DNA of 64,000 nucleotides from the NCBI GenBank assembly GCA_965279595.1, contig OZ257246.1:1984001-2048000 (forward strand). The letters are read 5' to 3'. The position numbers were made by a program, and so were the translations under genes. The stretch comes from CAIKLP01 sp965279595 (GTDB taxonomy: Bacteria; Bacteroidota; Bacteroidia; Sphingobacteriales; Sphingobacteriaceae). Shown here piece by piece: positions 14,516 through 22,799 of this stretch; positions within the stretch are counted from its first letter, which is position 1; each line of letters opens with the position of its first letter. The notes below the pieces were generated by a model. The model did no database searches. It was not told the DNA's origin and worked only from the letters and a program-made list of their open reading frames with translations.

Positions 14516-16660
14516 ATGAAAAAGCACTACTATTCCTTATTCTTATTGCTCCTTTTATCCTTATCATTTGTCAAAGCTAGCCATATAAATGGTTATGATA
14601 TGACCTTAGTTTCTCTTGGGAATGATAATTATAAATTTAGATTAGTAGCCTACAGAGATGTTAATGCTATTCCATATCCTAATCAAATTACCTTTCAACT
14701 ATATAATAATTTAAACAATTCACCTGCACCTGTATCAAGTGTGAGTTTAAATAAAATTTCAAGTACGTATAGTTTCACTGAACCTAACACTTGTATTCCA
14801 AAAGGTACTGAATTAAAAATCGAAAAGATCGTTTTAGAATCTAGTTCAATTAATTTATCATCCTTTAATTCAACTAGTGGATATTATGCAAGTTTCAACA
14901 CTTGCTGCCGTAATTATGGTATTTCGAATTTAATCAATTCAAGTGGCCAGGATATTGTTTTCACTTTAGATTTTCCTCGATTAAATTCATCTAGTCCAAC
15001 TAGAAATAATTCATCACCGGAGTTTAAAAAATCACCCCAATCAATATTTTATGTTGGTAAGCCTTACTCTTTGGATTGGCAAGCTATTGATGCAAATGGA
15101 GATTCTTTAGTATATCATTTAGCTCAACCTCTAGGTACTTCCAATGTAAAGCCATTCTATTTACTTCCATATGCCCCTGGGTATGGAATGTATTTTAATA
15201 TTATGGATGGTGCTCCTGATTTAACAATAAATAAATATACAGGGATGGTAAACTTTATACCTACAATTATTGGCAGATATGCGATTGCCGTTCGAGTAGA
15301 GGAATGGAGAACTATTAATTCAGTGCCTACAAAAATTGGAGAAATAAGAAGAGAGTTGCAAATAGAAACTGTTTTTAATGAAGAACTACCCCCGCAAACT
15401 TTAGACACATTGAACAGATCATCTATTATTATTGATACCATTTATGCTGATGAAGTTTATAGAAATAGATTTGTAGCAAGTGATAGTAAAGGTGATACCA
15501 TGTATATGCAATTATTACCAAACATTGCGATTGGTGAAAATATTTTGAATCCAAATGTTTTTGGTGCCACTTGGAATGATTTAGATAGTATACCATTAGT
15601 TGGTGTAGCTGCTTCAAATCTAATAATTGAAGGTGATCAACAAATTACTGGTCAGTTTACTTGGAAACCAAAATGCAGTTCAATACGCCCTAACAAACCG
15701 TATAAATTTACTATTGTTGTTCGTGACCAAACTTGCCCCACCCCTTTTTATGATAGCACGCATGTAGAGCTTTATGTAATTAGTAGACAATTAAATCATA
15801 ATCCAATATTTGTTTTACCTGACACAATCAATAGTACTTTAACTAAAAATTATTTTATAATTGCTGGTGATACTTTTATGCTTGCTGGTGACTCCATGTT
15901 AAAAACTTTTGATTCAGATTCGAATCAAGTAACTAGCATTAAATATCTACCAAATATTAATAATGGAATAATAAATTCATTTGCTTCTTTCCAAACCGAT
16001 ACAGCAGTATTTAATGCATCAGCAGAATTTACTTTACAAACTAATTGTGATCATGCAAGAATTCAACCTTATCAATTTACATTTTATGCTAATGATAATT
16101 TCTGTGGACAACCAAATGCTGCGGAGCTTGTAATTAATTTGTATGTATTAAAAAATCAGTTCCTAAAAACGATCTATGGTGATCAACACATTATCCTATC
16201 TAATCCACCTGTAACTTATAATTATTCTGTTGCATTGGATTCGTCAGTTTCTTATGAATGGAAAATAAATCAAAATGGAATGATCGTTTCCAAAAATGAT
16301 AGTAATTCAATAACAGTACAATGGTTAAATGAAGGAAATAATATTTTAACCTGTTTATTCAAGAAAAAAAATAATGGTTGTTTAGATTCATCCAAAATAA
16401 ATATTTCAACATTGTCAACAGGAATAAATCTTGAGGAAAACAATACATGGAAAGTATTTCCAAACCCAAGTATTGCTGTCGTGCAAATTGAAGGTCTACC
16501 TAAGCAAATTCAACAATTGGTATCAATTTATGATATTCAAGGAAAATTATTATTCTCTGAAATTATCATCGAGAAAGGGATAATTGATTTGAGTAAAATG
16601 AATAAAGGAATTTATATCATTAGAATAGCCGACCAGTATAGGCGGATTGTTAAAATGTGA
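14516..16660 (+). CDS. Secreted multi-domain protein with T9SS type A sorting domain
   Basis: 714 residues. A signal peptide (MKKHYYSLFLLLLLSLSFVKA) is followed by SHINGYDMTL, the start seen in many large Bacteroidota adhesin-like surface proteins. The body consists of beta-rich, Ig-like units (roughly 22-155, 165-285, 300-415, 430-545 and a PKD-like unit 550-630), with motifs such as ANGDSLVYHLAQP and IRPYQFTF-like cysteine-containing strands. The last ~75 residues (from TWKVFPNPS to GIYIIRIADQYRRIVKM) form the PNP-type C-terminal signal that directs export and surface attachment by the type IX secretion system. No catalytic motif is visible; a surface adhesin or structural role is inferred. 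The neighbour downstream is also T9SS cargo. Confidence 0.85.
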   Translation: MKKHYYSLFLLLLLSLSFVKASHINGYDMTLVSLGNDNYKFRLVAYRDVNAIPYPNQITFQLYNNLNNSPAPVSSVSLNKISSTYSFTEPNTCIPKGTELKIEKIVLESSSINLSSFNSTSGYYASFNTCCRNYGISNLINSSGQDIVFTLDFPRLNSSSPTRNNSSPEFKKSPQSIFYVGKPYSLDWQAIDANGDSLVYHLAQPLGTSNVKPFYLLPYAPGYGMYFNIMDGAPDLTINKYTGMVNFIPTIIGRYAIAVRVEEWRTINSVPTKIGEIRRELQIETVFNEELPPQTLDTLNRSSIIIDTIYADEVYRNRFVASDSKGDTMYMQLLPNIAIGENILNPNVFGATWNDLDSIPLVGVAASNLIIEGDQQITGQFTWKPKCSSIRPNKPYKFTIVVRDQTCPTPFYDSTHVELYVISRQLNHNPIFVLPDTINSTLTKNYFIIAGDTFMLAGDSMLKTFDSDSNQVTSIKYLPNINNGIINSFASFQTDTAVFNASAEFTLQTNCDHARIQPYQFTFYANDNFCGQPNAAELVINLYVLKNQFLKTIYGDQHIILSNPPVTYNYSVALDSSVSYEWKINQNGMIVSKNDSNSITVQWLNEGNNILTCLFKKKNNGCLDSSKINISTLSTGINLEENNTWKVFPNPSIAVVQIEGLPKQIQQLVSIYDIQGKLLFSEIIIEKGIIDLSKMNKGIYIIRIADQYRRIVKM

Positions 16661-16803
16661 TATTAAACAATTTCTTTTAAACTTAAAATTAGAAAGTTTC
16701 AATCATTGATACCTTTTTAAAATAGTTAATTTCAAAAAATACTTAGCTATTAAAACCAAGCCAAATCCTTTTTCGTAACTGTTCCAAATCAATTAGAACA
16801 ATT

Positions 16804-18684
16804 ATGAAAAAAGCTACAAAAATTTTAACGTTAATGTTTGCATTAGGCTCTATATTTACGGCCTCTAAAGCAGATCATTTAGCCGATAGGTTATTATTCA
16901 GTTCCCGATTAAACGGGGCAAACATTACTCCAGTTGCAGTTTCTACCAATGCTAGTGGCGTTGCAGGATTCATGTTAAACAATACAAGAGATACCTTGTA
17001 TATGAACTTCAGTGCTACAGGTTTAAGTGGTAACATTACAGGATTTCATATTCATGAAGGTACTGACAAACAAAATGGTCCAGTAATTTTAGATTTAGAT
17101 GCTGGTTTAGTAGGTAATTATGCACAAGCTAGAATTGCATTAACTCCTGCATTGTTAACTAAATTTATCAAATCTCAAGTTTACTTAGCAGTTCATACTA
17201 CTGCAAATCCAAATGGTGAAATTAGAGGACAAATTAAATTAGAAAGTGATTTTGGTTATTATACTGAAATGGATGGTGCTCAACAAGTACCAATGAATCC
17301 AACACTTTCAAAAGGTGTTGCTGCTTTAAATTTAAGTTTAGATGGAAAACGTTTAGAAATTAAAGTAGTGGCAAATGCATTAAGTGGTGTAATTCAAGGA
17401 GCACATTTACACAAAGGTGCTGTTGGTACTAATGGTGGTTTATTGGTTGATTTATCTTCATTAATTGCTGCTGATAGTACATCAATGTTTGGAACAATTG
17501 AGATAGATGATTCTATTAAAAGTGTTTTCCAATCGTATGTTAAAAGTGGTTTAGTTTATTTAAATATTCACACTGCCAATAATCCAAATGGAGAAATTCG
17601 TGGTCAAATTAAATATGATCAAAACTTAAGATTTGATGCGAGAATTGATACTACTCAAATCACTGGTAATTTAGCTTCTGTGTCATCAGCAATAGGGGTT
17701 GCAAAGCTTTCATTGAATACTACTTTTGATACTTTAAGATATTATTTTGTTGTAACGAATTTAACAGGTGCAATTGCTGCAACTCATATTCACAATGCTG
17801 AACCTAACATGGACGGTGGTGTAGTATATGAATTTCCAAGTTCAGCAATTAATGGAAATGTGGTAAGCGGTATGTGGACTAAGACTGATGGTTTAACAAA
17901 TACTTTAGTGAACCAATTATTGTATGGTAATTTATATATCGCAGTACATACTGCTTTAAATCCGAATGGTGAACTAAGAGGACAAATATTCCGCTTAGCA
18001 CGTGAAGGTTTTGTTGCGGATATTGATGGAATGCAATCCATACCTTCAAACAATTCAACTGCTACGGGTTCAGGTATTGTTACTTATGATAGAAATAGAA
18101 CAAGTTTACATTATATGATTACTGCAACTGGTTTATCAGGTCCAATTGCTGCGGCTCATTTTCATAAAGGCATAGCTGGTACTAGTGGTGCTGTAATTTA
18201 TGAATTGAATTTTGTAAATAATGGTGCCTTCGGATATTGGGATCAAATGAGCTCAACACCTTTCAATAATGCACAATCATTGACTTTCAGAAGAGGGGAT
18301 AGTGTATATGTGAATTTCCATACTGCAAATTTCCCTAATGGAGAAATAAGAGGTCAGTTCATTAGAAATTATACCAATAACGGTCCAATTTTAAATACTA
18401 CTACTGGAATCAATAATGTGATTAAGAATGCAGACGCTGTAAAATTATATCCAAACCCAGTGAATACTGATTTGAATATTAGTTTTGAAAGTCTTGAAAA
18501 TACAAATGCTGATTTAGTAATAAAAGATATTACTGGCAGAATTGTATTGAATGAAAAAGTGGAAATTTTAAAAGGAAATAATTTAATTAATTCGAATTTA
18601 TCATCATTGAATCAAGGAATATTTATTATTCAATTGAATTCAAGTAATAAAATAATTTATAGTAATAAGATTATAAAGTTGTAG
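16804..18684 (+). CDS. Secreted four-CHRD-domain protein with T9SS sorting domain
   Basis: 626 residues: signal peptide (cleavage near SKA-DH, residue 23), four tandem CHRD (chordin-like) domains at about 27-148, 149-270, 271-397 and 398-515, and a T9SS type A tail from ~540 (KLYPNPVNTDLNISF...). Each CHRD copy carries an HxH motif (HIH, HLH, HIH, HFH) and a closing HTAxxPNGEIRGQ-type strand, so each has three conserved histidines. CHRD domains occur in animal chordin and in many bacterial secreted proteins; their bacterial role is unknown. Surface location is predicted from the T9SS tail. The 143-base gap before it holds no recognisable promoter. Confidence 0.92.
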   Translation: MKKATKILTLMFALGSIFTASKADHLADRLLFSSRLNGANITPVAVSTNASGVAGFMLNNTRDTLYMNFSATGLSGNITGFHIHEGTDKQNGPVILDLDAGLVGNYAQARIALTPALLTKFIKSQVYLAVHTTANPNGEIRGQIKLESDFGYYTEMDGAQQVPMNPTLSKGVAALNLSLDGKRLEIKVVANALSGVIQGAHLHKGAVGTNGGLLVDLSSLIAADSTSMFGTIEIDDSIKSVFQSYVKSGLVYLNIHTANNPNGEIRGQIKYDQNLRFDARIDTTQITGNLASVSSAIGVAKLSLNTTFDTLRYYFVVTNLTGAIAATHIHNAEPNMDGGVVYEFPSSAINGNVVSGMWTKTDGLTNTLVNQLLYGNLYIAVHTALNPNGELRGQIFRLAREGFVADIDGMQSIPSNNSTATGSGIVTYDRNRTSLHYMITATGLSGPIAAAHFHKGIAGTSGAVIYELNFVNNGAFGYWDQMSSTPFNNAQSLTFRRGDSVYVNFHTANFPNGEIRGQFIRNYTNNGPILNTTTGINNVIKNADAVKLYPNPVNTDLNISFESLENTNADLVIKDITGRIVLNEKVEILKGNNLINSNLSSLNQGIFIIQLNSSNKIIYSNKIIKL

Positions 18685-18701
18685 TTATCTATTCTAGTTT
18701 C

Positions 18702-18736
18702 TTAAGCAGGTTAGTGAAAGCTAACCTGCTTTTTTA
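18702..18736. terminator. Bidirectional terminator between the CHRD gene and purE
   Basis: AAGCAGGTTAG (18704-18714) pairs perfectly with CTAACCTGCTT (18721-18731) around a 6-base loop, with a T run to 18735. It serves the plus-strand CHRD gene; on the other strand it lies right after the purE stop codon. Confidence 0.85.
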
Positions 18737-18737
18737 T

Positions 18738-19244
18738 TTAATATCCTTTAGGGTATTTTGATTTTAATGATTGTGCAGATTCTTCAACTTTTGATTGTAA
18801 ACTATTTTTATATGCTAATAATTTTGTTGATAAATTTTCATCTGCAGTAGCGCAAATTTGAGCAGCTAATATTCCAGCATTTTTTGCACCATTTAAAGCT
18901 ACAGTAGCAACTGGAATGCCTGCTGGCATTTGTAAAATGGATAAAACAGAATCCCAACCATCAATAGAATTAGAAGATTTAATAGGAACGCCAATTACAG
19001 GTAACACGCTTAAAGAAGCAACCATACCGGGTAAATGTGCTGCACCACCTGCACCAGCAATAATTACTTTAATGCCTCTTGCTTTTGCAGTTTTTGCATA
19101 GTCCACCATTCTGTCGGGTGTGCGATGTGCAGATACAACTGTTAATTCAAACTCAACACCAAGTTCATTTAATATGCTGGCTGCTTCTTCCATGATTGGC
19201 AAGTCTGAAGCGCTGCCCATGATAATACCTACTTGTACACTCAT
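18738..19244 (-). CDS. purE: 5-(carboxyamino)imidazole ribonucleotide mutase
   Basis: 168 residues, class I PurE length. It converts N5-CAIR to CAIR in de novo purine synthesis. Diagnostic blocks: IIMGSASDLPIMEEAASIL at the N-terminus, VVSAHRTPDRM (catalytic histidine), IIAGAGGAAHLPGMVAS and PVIGVPIKSSNSIDGWDSVLSILQMPAGIPVATVA. It follows purK with a 10-base gap, and both follow nuoA-nuoB, so purine and complex I genes share a transcript here. A terminator hairpin closes the unit. Confidence 0.97.
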   Translation of the reverse strand: MSVQVGIIMGSASDLPIMEEAASILNELGVEFELTVVSAHRTPDRMVDYAKTAKARGIKVIIAGAGGAAHLPGMVASLSVLPVIGVPIKSSNSIDGWDSVLSILQMPAGIPVATVALNGAKNAGILAAQICATADENLSTKLLAYKNSLQSKVEESAQSLKSKYPKGY

Positions 19245-19254
19245 CTTTTTTATA

Positions 19255-20397
19255 TTAATTGCTAATGACTTTAATTTTATTTTTTATTTCTTTTGCAATG
19301 GAAATTGCCAATTCTCTATCCTTGTTGATAATAGTAATGTGTCCCATCTTTCTAAAAGGCTTAGTGATTTTCTTTCCATAAAGATGTACATAAACTCCTG
19401 GAATTTTCATCACCTCTTCTAAGCCTTCATAAACAGCATCTCCTGAATATCCTTCTTCACCTAATAAGTTAATCATCACCGAAACTTCGTTACTTGAAGT
19501 ATCTCCTAAAGGCTGATTCACTATAGATCTCAAGTGTTGCTCAAATTGTGAAGTTTTGTTTCCTTCTATAGTCTGATGTCCACTATTATGTGGCCTTGGT
19601 GCCATTTCATTTACTACTAATTTTGAATCTTTGGTTACAAAAAATTCAATAGCCAATAAACCCACTAAGTTTAATTTTTCAGCAATATTGAGTGCAATAT
19701 TCTCAGCCTTTAATTTTAAATAATCTGAAATATTTGCGGGTGAGATTTGAAACTCAACTAAATTGGCAATTGGGTGAAAGTCCATCTCTACAACTGGAAA
19801 TGTTTGCATATCACCATCTTCATTTCTTGCAACAATTACTGCAATCTCCTTATCGAAATCAACTAATTTTTCTACCAAACTTGGTGCATCAAACGCATTT
19901 TCTAAAGATTCTTTATTTTTTATAATAGAAACACCTTTGCCATCATAGCCGTCTTTTCTCAATTTCTGAACGTAAGGCATGCTCCAATTTAAATTACTTA
20001 AATCTTTTTTCGAATCAATTAATTGAAATGCAGCTGTTGGTATATCGTTGTCAAGCATCCATTGTTTTTGAGTGCCTTTATCTTGAATCAATTCAATGAT
20101 AGCAGGGTCAGGTAATACTTTAATACCTTCTTCTTGCAATTTTTTTAATGCTGCCACATTTACTTTTTCAATTTCGATGGTTAACAGATCAACCTTTTTA
20201 CCGAAATCTAATACAGTTTGATAATCTGTTAAATCACCTACATGAAATTCTTCACATAAATTTTTGCAGGGAGCATTTTTATCTGGATCAAGTACCCATG
20301 TACTTACATTATAATTCAATGCATTTTGAATCCACATTCTTCCTAATTGTCCGCCTCCTAAAATTCCAACTTTCAATGTGCTATAAAATGCCTTCAT
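19255..20397 (-). CDS. purK: 5-(carboxyamino)imidazole ribonucleotide synthase (ATP-grasp)
   Basis: 380 residues. PurK carboxylates AIR to N5-CAIR using ATP and bicarbonate. It begins with the dinucleotide-like VGILGGGQLGRMWIQNA, followed by an ATP-grasp domain with KLRKDGYDGKGV, LVEKLVDFDKEIAVIVARN, LAIEFFVTKDSKLVVNEMAPRPHNSGHQTIE. The start codon directly abuts the nuoB stop codon (20397/20398), implying translational coupling. It is paired with purE downstream, as usual; its place behind nuoAB is not. Confidence 0.97.
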   Translation of the reverse strand: MKAFYSTLKVGILGGGQLGRMWIQNALNYNVSTWVLDPDKNAPCKNLCEEFHVGDLTDYQTVLDFGKKVDLLTIEIEKVNVAALKKLQEEGIKVLPDPAIIELIQDKGTQKQWMLDNDIPTAAFQLIDSKKDLSNLNWSMPYVQKLRKDGYDGKGVSIIKNKESLENAFDAPSLVEKLVDFDKEIAVIVARNEDGDMQTFPVVEMDFHPIANLVEFQISPANISDYLKLKAENIALNIAEKLNLVGLLAIEFFVTKDSKLVVNEMAPRPHNSGHQTIEGNKTSQFEQHLRSIVNQPLGDTSSNEVSVMINLLGEEGYSGDAVYEGLEEVMKIPGVYVHLYGKKITKPFRKMGHITIINKDRELAISIAKEIKNKIKVISN

Positions 20398-20868
20398 CTA
20401 TCTATTTGCTAAACTTTCTTGTTTGATTAATTTTTGTAATTCAATGATGCCACCTATCAATGCTTCTGGTCTGGGAGGGCAGCCTTGAATATATATATCA
20501 ACTGGAATTATTTGATCAACTCCTTTTACCACATGATAGCCATGTTGCCAATAAGGTCCGCCACAATTAGAACATGAACCCATTGATATAACATATCGAG
20601 GTTCTGGCATTTGTTCATATAGTGTTTTTATTCTTTCTGCCATCTTAAAAGTTACTGTACCTGCAACTATCATCACATCCGATTGACGAGGCGAGGGGCG
20701 AGGAAAAACACCCATACGTTCAAGGTCAAAATTCCCTGATTGGGTATCCATAAATTCAATTGCACAACAAGCTAAACCAAAACCCATCGGCCACAATGAA
20801 GAAAGCCGTGCCCAATTTAAAAGCTCATCTAATTTTGTAATTATTACGGGTTCAACTTCTTGTTTCAT
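20398..20868 (-). CDS. nuoB: NADH-quinone oxidoreductase subunit B
   Basis: 156 residues, the PSST subunit carrying the N2 iron-sulfur cluster next to the quinone site. The four cluster ligands are visible: adjacent Cys34-Cys35 in GLACCAIEFM, one in SMGSCSNCGGPYW and one in YIQGCPPRPEAL. The RPSPRQSDVMIVAGTVT block is also typical. It follows nuoA with a 2-base gap and is joined directly to purK. The partner subunits NuoC and NuoD are encoded about 7.5 kb away on the same strand. Confidence 0.97.
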   Translation of the reverse strand: MKQEVEPVIITKLDELLNWARLSSLWPMGFGLACCAIEFMDTQSGNFDLERMGVFPRPSPRQSDVMIVAGTVTFKMAERIKTLYEQMPEPRYVISMGSCSNCGGPYWQHGYHVVKGVDQIIPVDIYIQGCPPRPEALIGGIIELQKLIKQESLANR

Positions 20869-20870
20869 TT

Positions 20871-21482
20871 TTAATTATTATCAATTTGATTTTCATCATT
20901 TGATTTTTTTACAGCTGATCTAAATGGTGGTCTCCTTGGACTTACAGCCGCAGCAACTGTTTCAGGTTGAATTACTTTTTCTTCAACCATCTCAAAAGCT
21001 TTCACTTCAACTATTTTTTGATTAATGGCTTCATATAATTTTTGAGGAATAGCTGTATTGATAGAAGGAATTTTTATTTGATTTTTGATCCAATTCAAAT
21101 CGCCTTTTCTCCATACATAAACTAAACCTAGCAATAGGATGCTGATAAATATAAACATCTCTATTAAACTAAAATATCCCCAGGTTGGAATTGCTTCAAT
21201 TATTTCTTTATTGGCATAAATAGTAGCCCATGGATACAGAAAAACTATTTCAACATCAAATAATAAAAAAATGATGGCAATTACATAAAAACGCATGTTA
21301 AATTGAATCCAGGAATTTCCAGAAGGCTCTTCACCACATTCATAAGTAGCATTTTTAATTGTATTGGGTTTTCTTTTGGCTAATAATAAGTTTACTATAT
21401 AACCAGCAAGTATGAAAAGTACTCCTAAGACAAGGAAAACCAAGATTTTCCCGAACTCTGAAATTTGTACCGTATCTTGCAT
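20871..21482 (-). CDS. nuoA: NADH-quinone oxidoreductase subunit A with a long C-terminal tail
   Basis: 203 residues from ATG 21482. The first ~120 are a normal NuoA: three membrane helices (about 11-31, 66-90, 98-121) with the conserved NATYECGEEPSGNSWIQFNMRFYVIAIIFLLFDVEIVFLYPW between the first two. About 80 extra residues follow, ending in a basic, proline-rich and then acidic stretch (SPRRPPFRSAVKK). A TTG two codons upstream lies inside the -7 promoter box and cannot be the start. It heads nuoA-nuoB-purK-purE. Confidence 0.94.
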   Translation of the reverse strand: MQDTVQISEFGKILVFLVLGVLFILAGYIVNLLLAKRKPNTIKNATYECGEEPSGNSWIQFNMRFYVIAIIFLLFDVEIVFLYPWATIYANKEIIEAIPTWGYFSLIEMFIFISILLLGLVYVWRKGDLNWIKNQIKIPSINTAIPQKLYEAINQKIVEVKAFEMVEEKVIQPETVAAAVSPRRPPFRSAVKKSNDENQIDNN

Positions 21483-21485
21483 GCC

Positions 21486-21493
21486 CAAAGGTA
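21486..21493 (-). promoter_or_regulatory. -7 promoter box directly in front of nuoA
   Basis: TACCTTTG on the minus strand (21493 down to 21486), an exact -7 match, ends only three bases before the nuoA ATG at 21482. No TTG is found at the ideal -33 distance. If used, the message would be leaderless or nearly so. Confidence 0.55.
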
Positions 21494-21526
21494 TATAAAA
21501 AAGTATAAAGCTAATAATGGGCTTTT

Positions 21527-21534
21527 TACCTTTA
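21527..21534 (+). promoter_or_regulatory. Near-consensus -7 box for the flavoprotein gene
   Basis: TACCTTTA at 21527-21534 matches seven of eight positions of TAnnTTTG, 56 bases before the ATG at 21591. It is divergent from the nuoA promoter. No clear -33 TTG was identified. Confidence 0.35.
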
Positions 21535-21590
21535 AATTCTTGGTATTAAGTAATGTTAAACCTTCAAACAGCTTGAAGTAATTGAATAAA

Positions 21591-22799
21591 ATGGAAGATA
21601 TTTATGATGCAATTATAATTGGAGGTGGAGCTTGTGGACTCATGTGTGCTGTGCAGGCAGGGTACTTGGGCAAAAAAGTTTTAGTACTTGAAAAAAATGC
21701 TCAACCGGGTGCAAAGATTTTAATATCAGGGGGTGGAAGATGTAATTATACTAATCGAGAAGTTTCAACGAATAATTTTATTTCTGAAAATGAACATTTT
21801 GCAACTTCTGCTTTTAAGCAATGGACAGTTGATGATACCATTCAGTTTTTTGAAAATTTTGGAATAAAAGGCAAAGAAAAAACATTGGGACAATTATTCC
21901 CAGTTAATAATAAAGCATCTGATATTGTAAAGGTTTTTCTTTATCAGATGAAGGAAATGAATATTGAATTGAAAAACGATTGTGAAGTTTCTTCAGTTGA
22001 AAATAAATTGATTGTAGATGAAAATCAATATCAAGTAAATGCAATTATTAATGGCTCAAAAGTTAATTTTAAATCAAAAAGTTTAGTAATTGCAACTGGT
22101 GGTTTACCCATTCCGAAAATGGGTGCAACTGATTTTGGATTAAACATTGCCAAACAATTTGGATTGAGAGTTACTAAAACAGCACCTGCCTTAGTTCCCT
22201 TGGTTGTTGGATTACAAGATCGTAATTGGTATGAAAAATTATCTGGAATTAGTGTGTTTGCAAAAGTAAGTAATGATCAAATTTCTTTTGAAGAAAATAT
22301 TCTATTTACACATTGGGGTTTGAGTGGTCCAGCTATATTGCAAATCTCATCTTATTGGAAAGGAGGGGAGGCAATACATATTGATTTAATACCTCAACTT
22401 AATTTGAAAGATTTTATCAGTAAAGAAAGAAATATTAACGGTGGTAAGTTGCTTTCTACTATTTTGAATTTTTATTTACCTAAAAAATTAGTTGATGCAT
22501 TTGAAGGAATTTTGCCATTAGATATTAAAATTGCTTCTTTAAGTAAAGATGCAATAAATTTAATTGAAAAAACCATCCATCAATTTGAATTAAAACCTGC
22601 TGGTGATAAAGGTTATGAAAAAGCAGAGGTTATGCGTGGTGGTGTTGATACGGAAGAATTATCTTCCAAAACTTTGGAGTCAAAAAAGCAACCAGGCCTT
22701 TTCTTCGGTGGTGAATGTGTTGATGTTACGGGTTGGTTAGGTGGCTATAACTTCCAGTGGGCTTGGGCTTCAGGCTATGTTATTGCTCAAAATATTTAG
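21591..22799 (+). CDS. HI0933/BaiN-type NAD(P)/FAD-dependent oxidoreductase
   Basis: 402 residues from ATG 21591; an in-frame TTG three codons earlier is less likely. The N-terminus IYDAIIIGGGACGLMCAVQAGYLGKKVLVLEKN is an FAD-binding Rossmann motif, followed by GAKILISGGGRCNYTN, the hallmark of the HI0933/YhiN/BaiN flavoprotein family. The C-terminus has RGGVDTEELSSKTLESKKQPGLFFGGECVDVTGWLGGYNFQWAWASGYVIAQ, also diagnostic. Members include BaiN, which reduces bile-acid double bonds, but most have no assigned substrate. Cytosolic. The stop codon touches the stop codon of the next, convergent gene with no bases between. Confidence 0.94.
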   Translation: MEDIYDAIIIGGGACGLMCAVQAGYLGKKVLVLEKNAQPGAKILISGGGRCNYTNREVSTNNFISENEHFATSAFKQWTVDDTIQFFENFGIKGKEKTLGQLFPVNNKASDIVKVFLYQMKEMNIELKNDCEVSSVENKLIVDENQYQVNAIINGSKVNFKSKSLVIATGGLPIPKMGATDFGLNIAKQFGLRVTKTAPALVPLVVGLQDRNWYEKLSGISVFAKVSNDQISFEENILFTHWGLSGPAILQISSYWKGGEAIHIDLIPQLNLKDFISKERNINGGKLLSTILNFYLPKKLVDAFEGILPLDIKIASLSKDAINLIEKTIHQFELKPAGDKGYEKAEVMRGGVDTEELSSKTLESKKQPGLFFGGECVDVTGWLGGYNFQWAWASGYVIAQNI

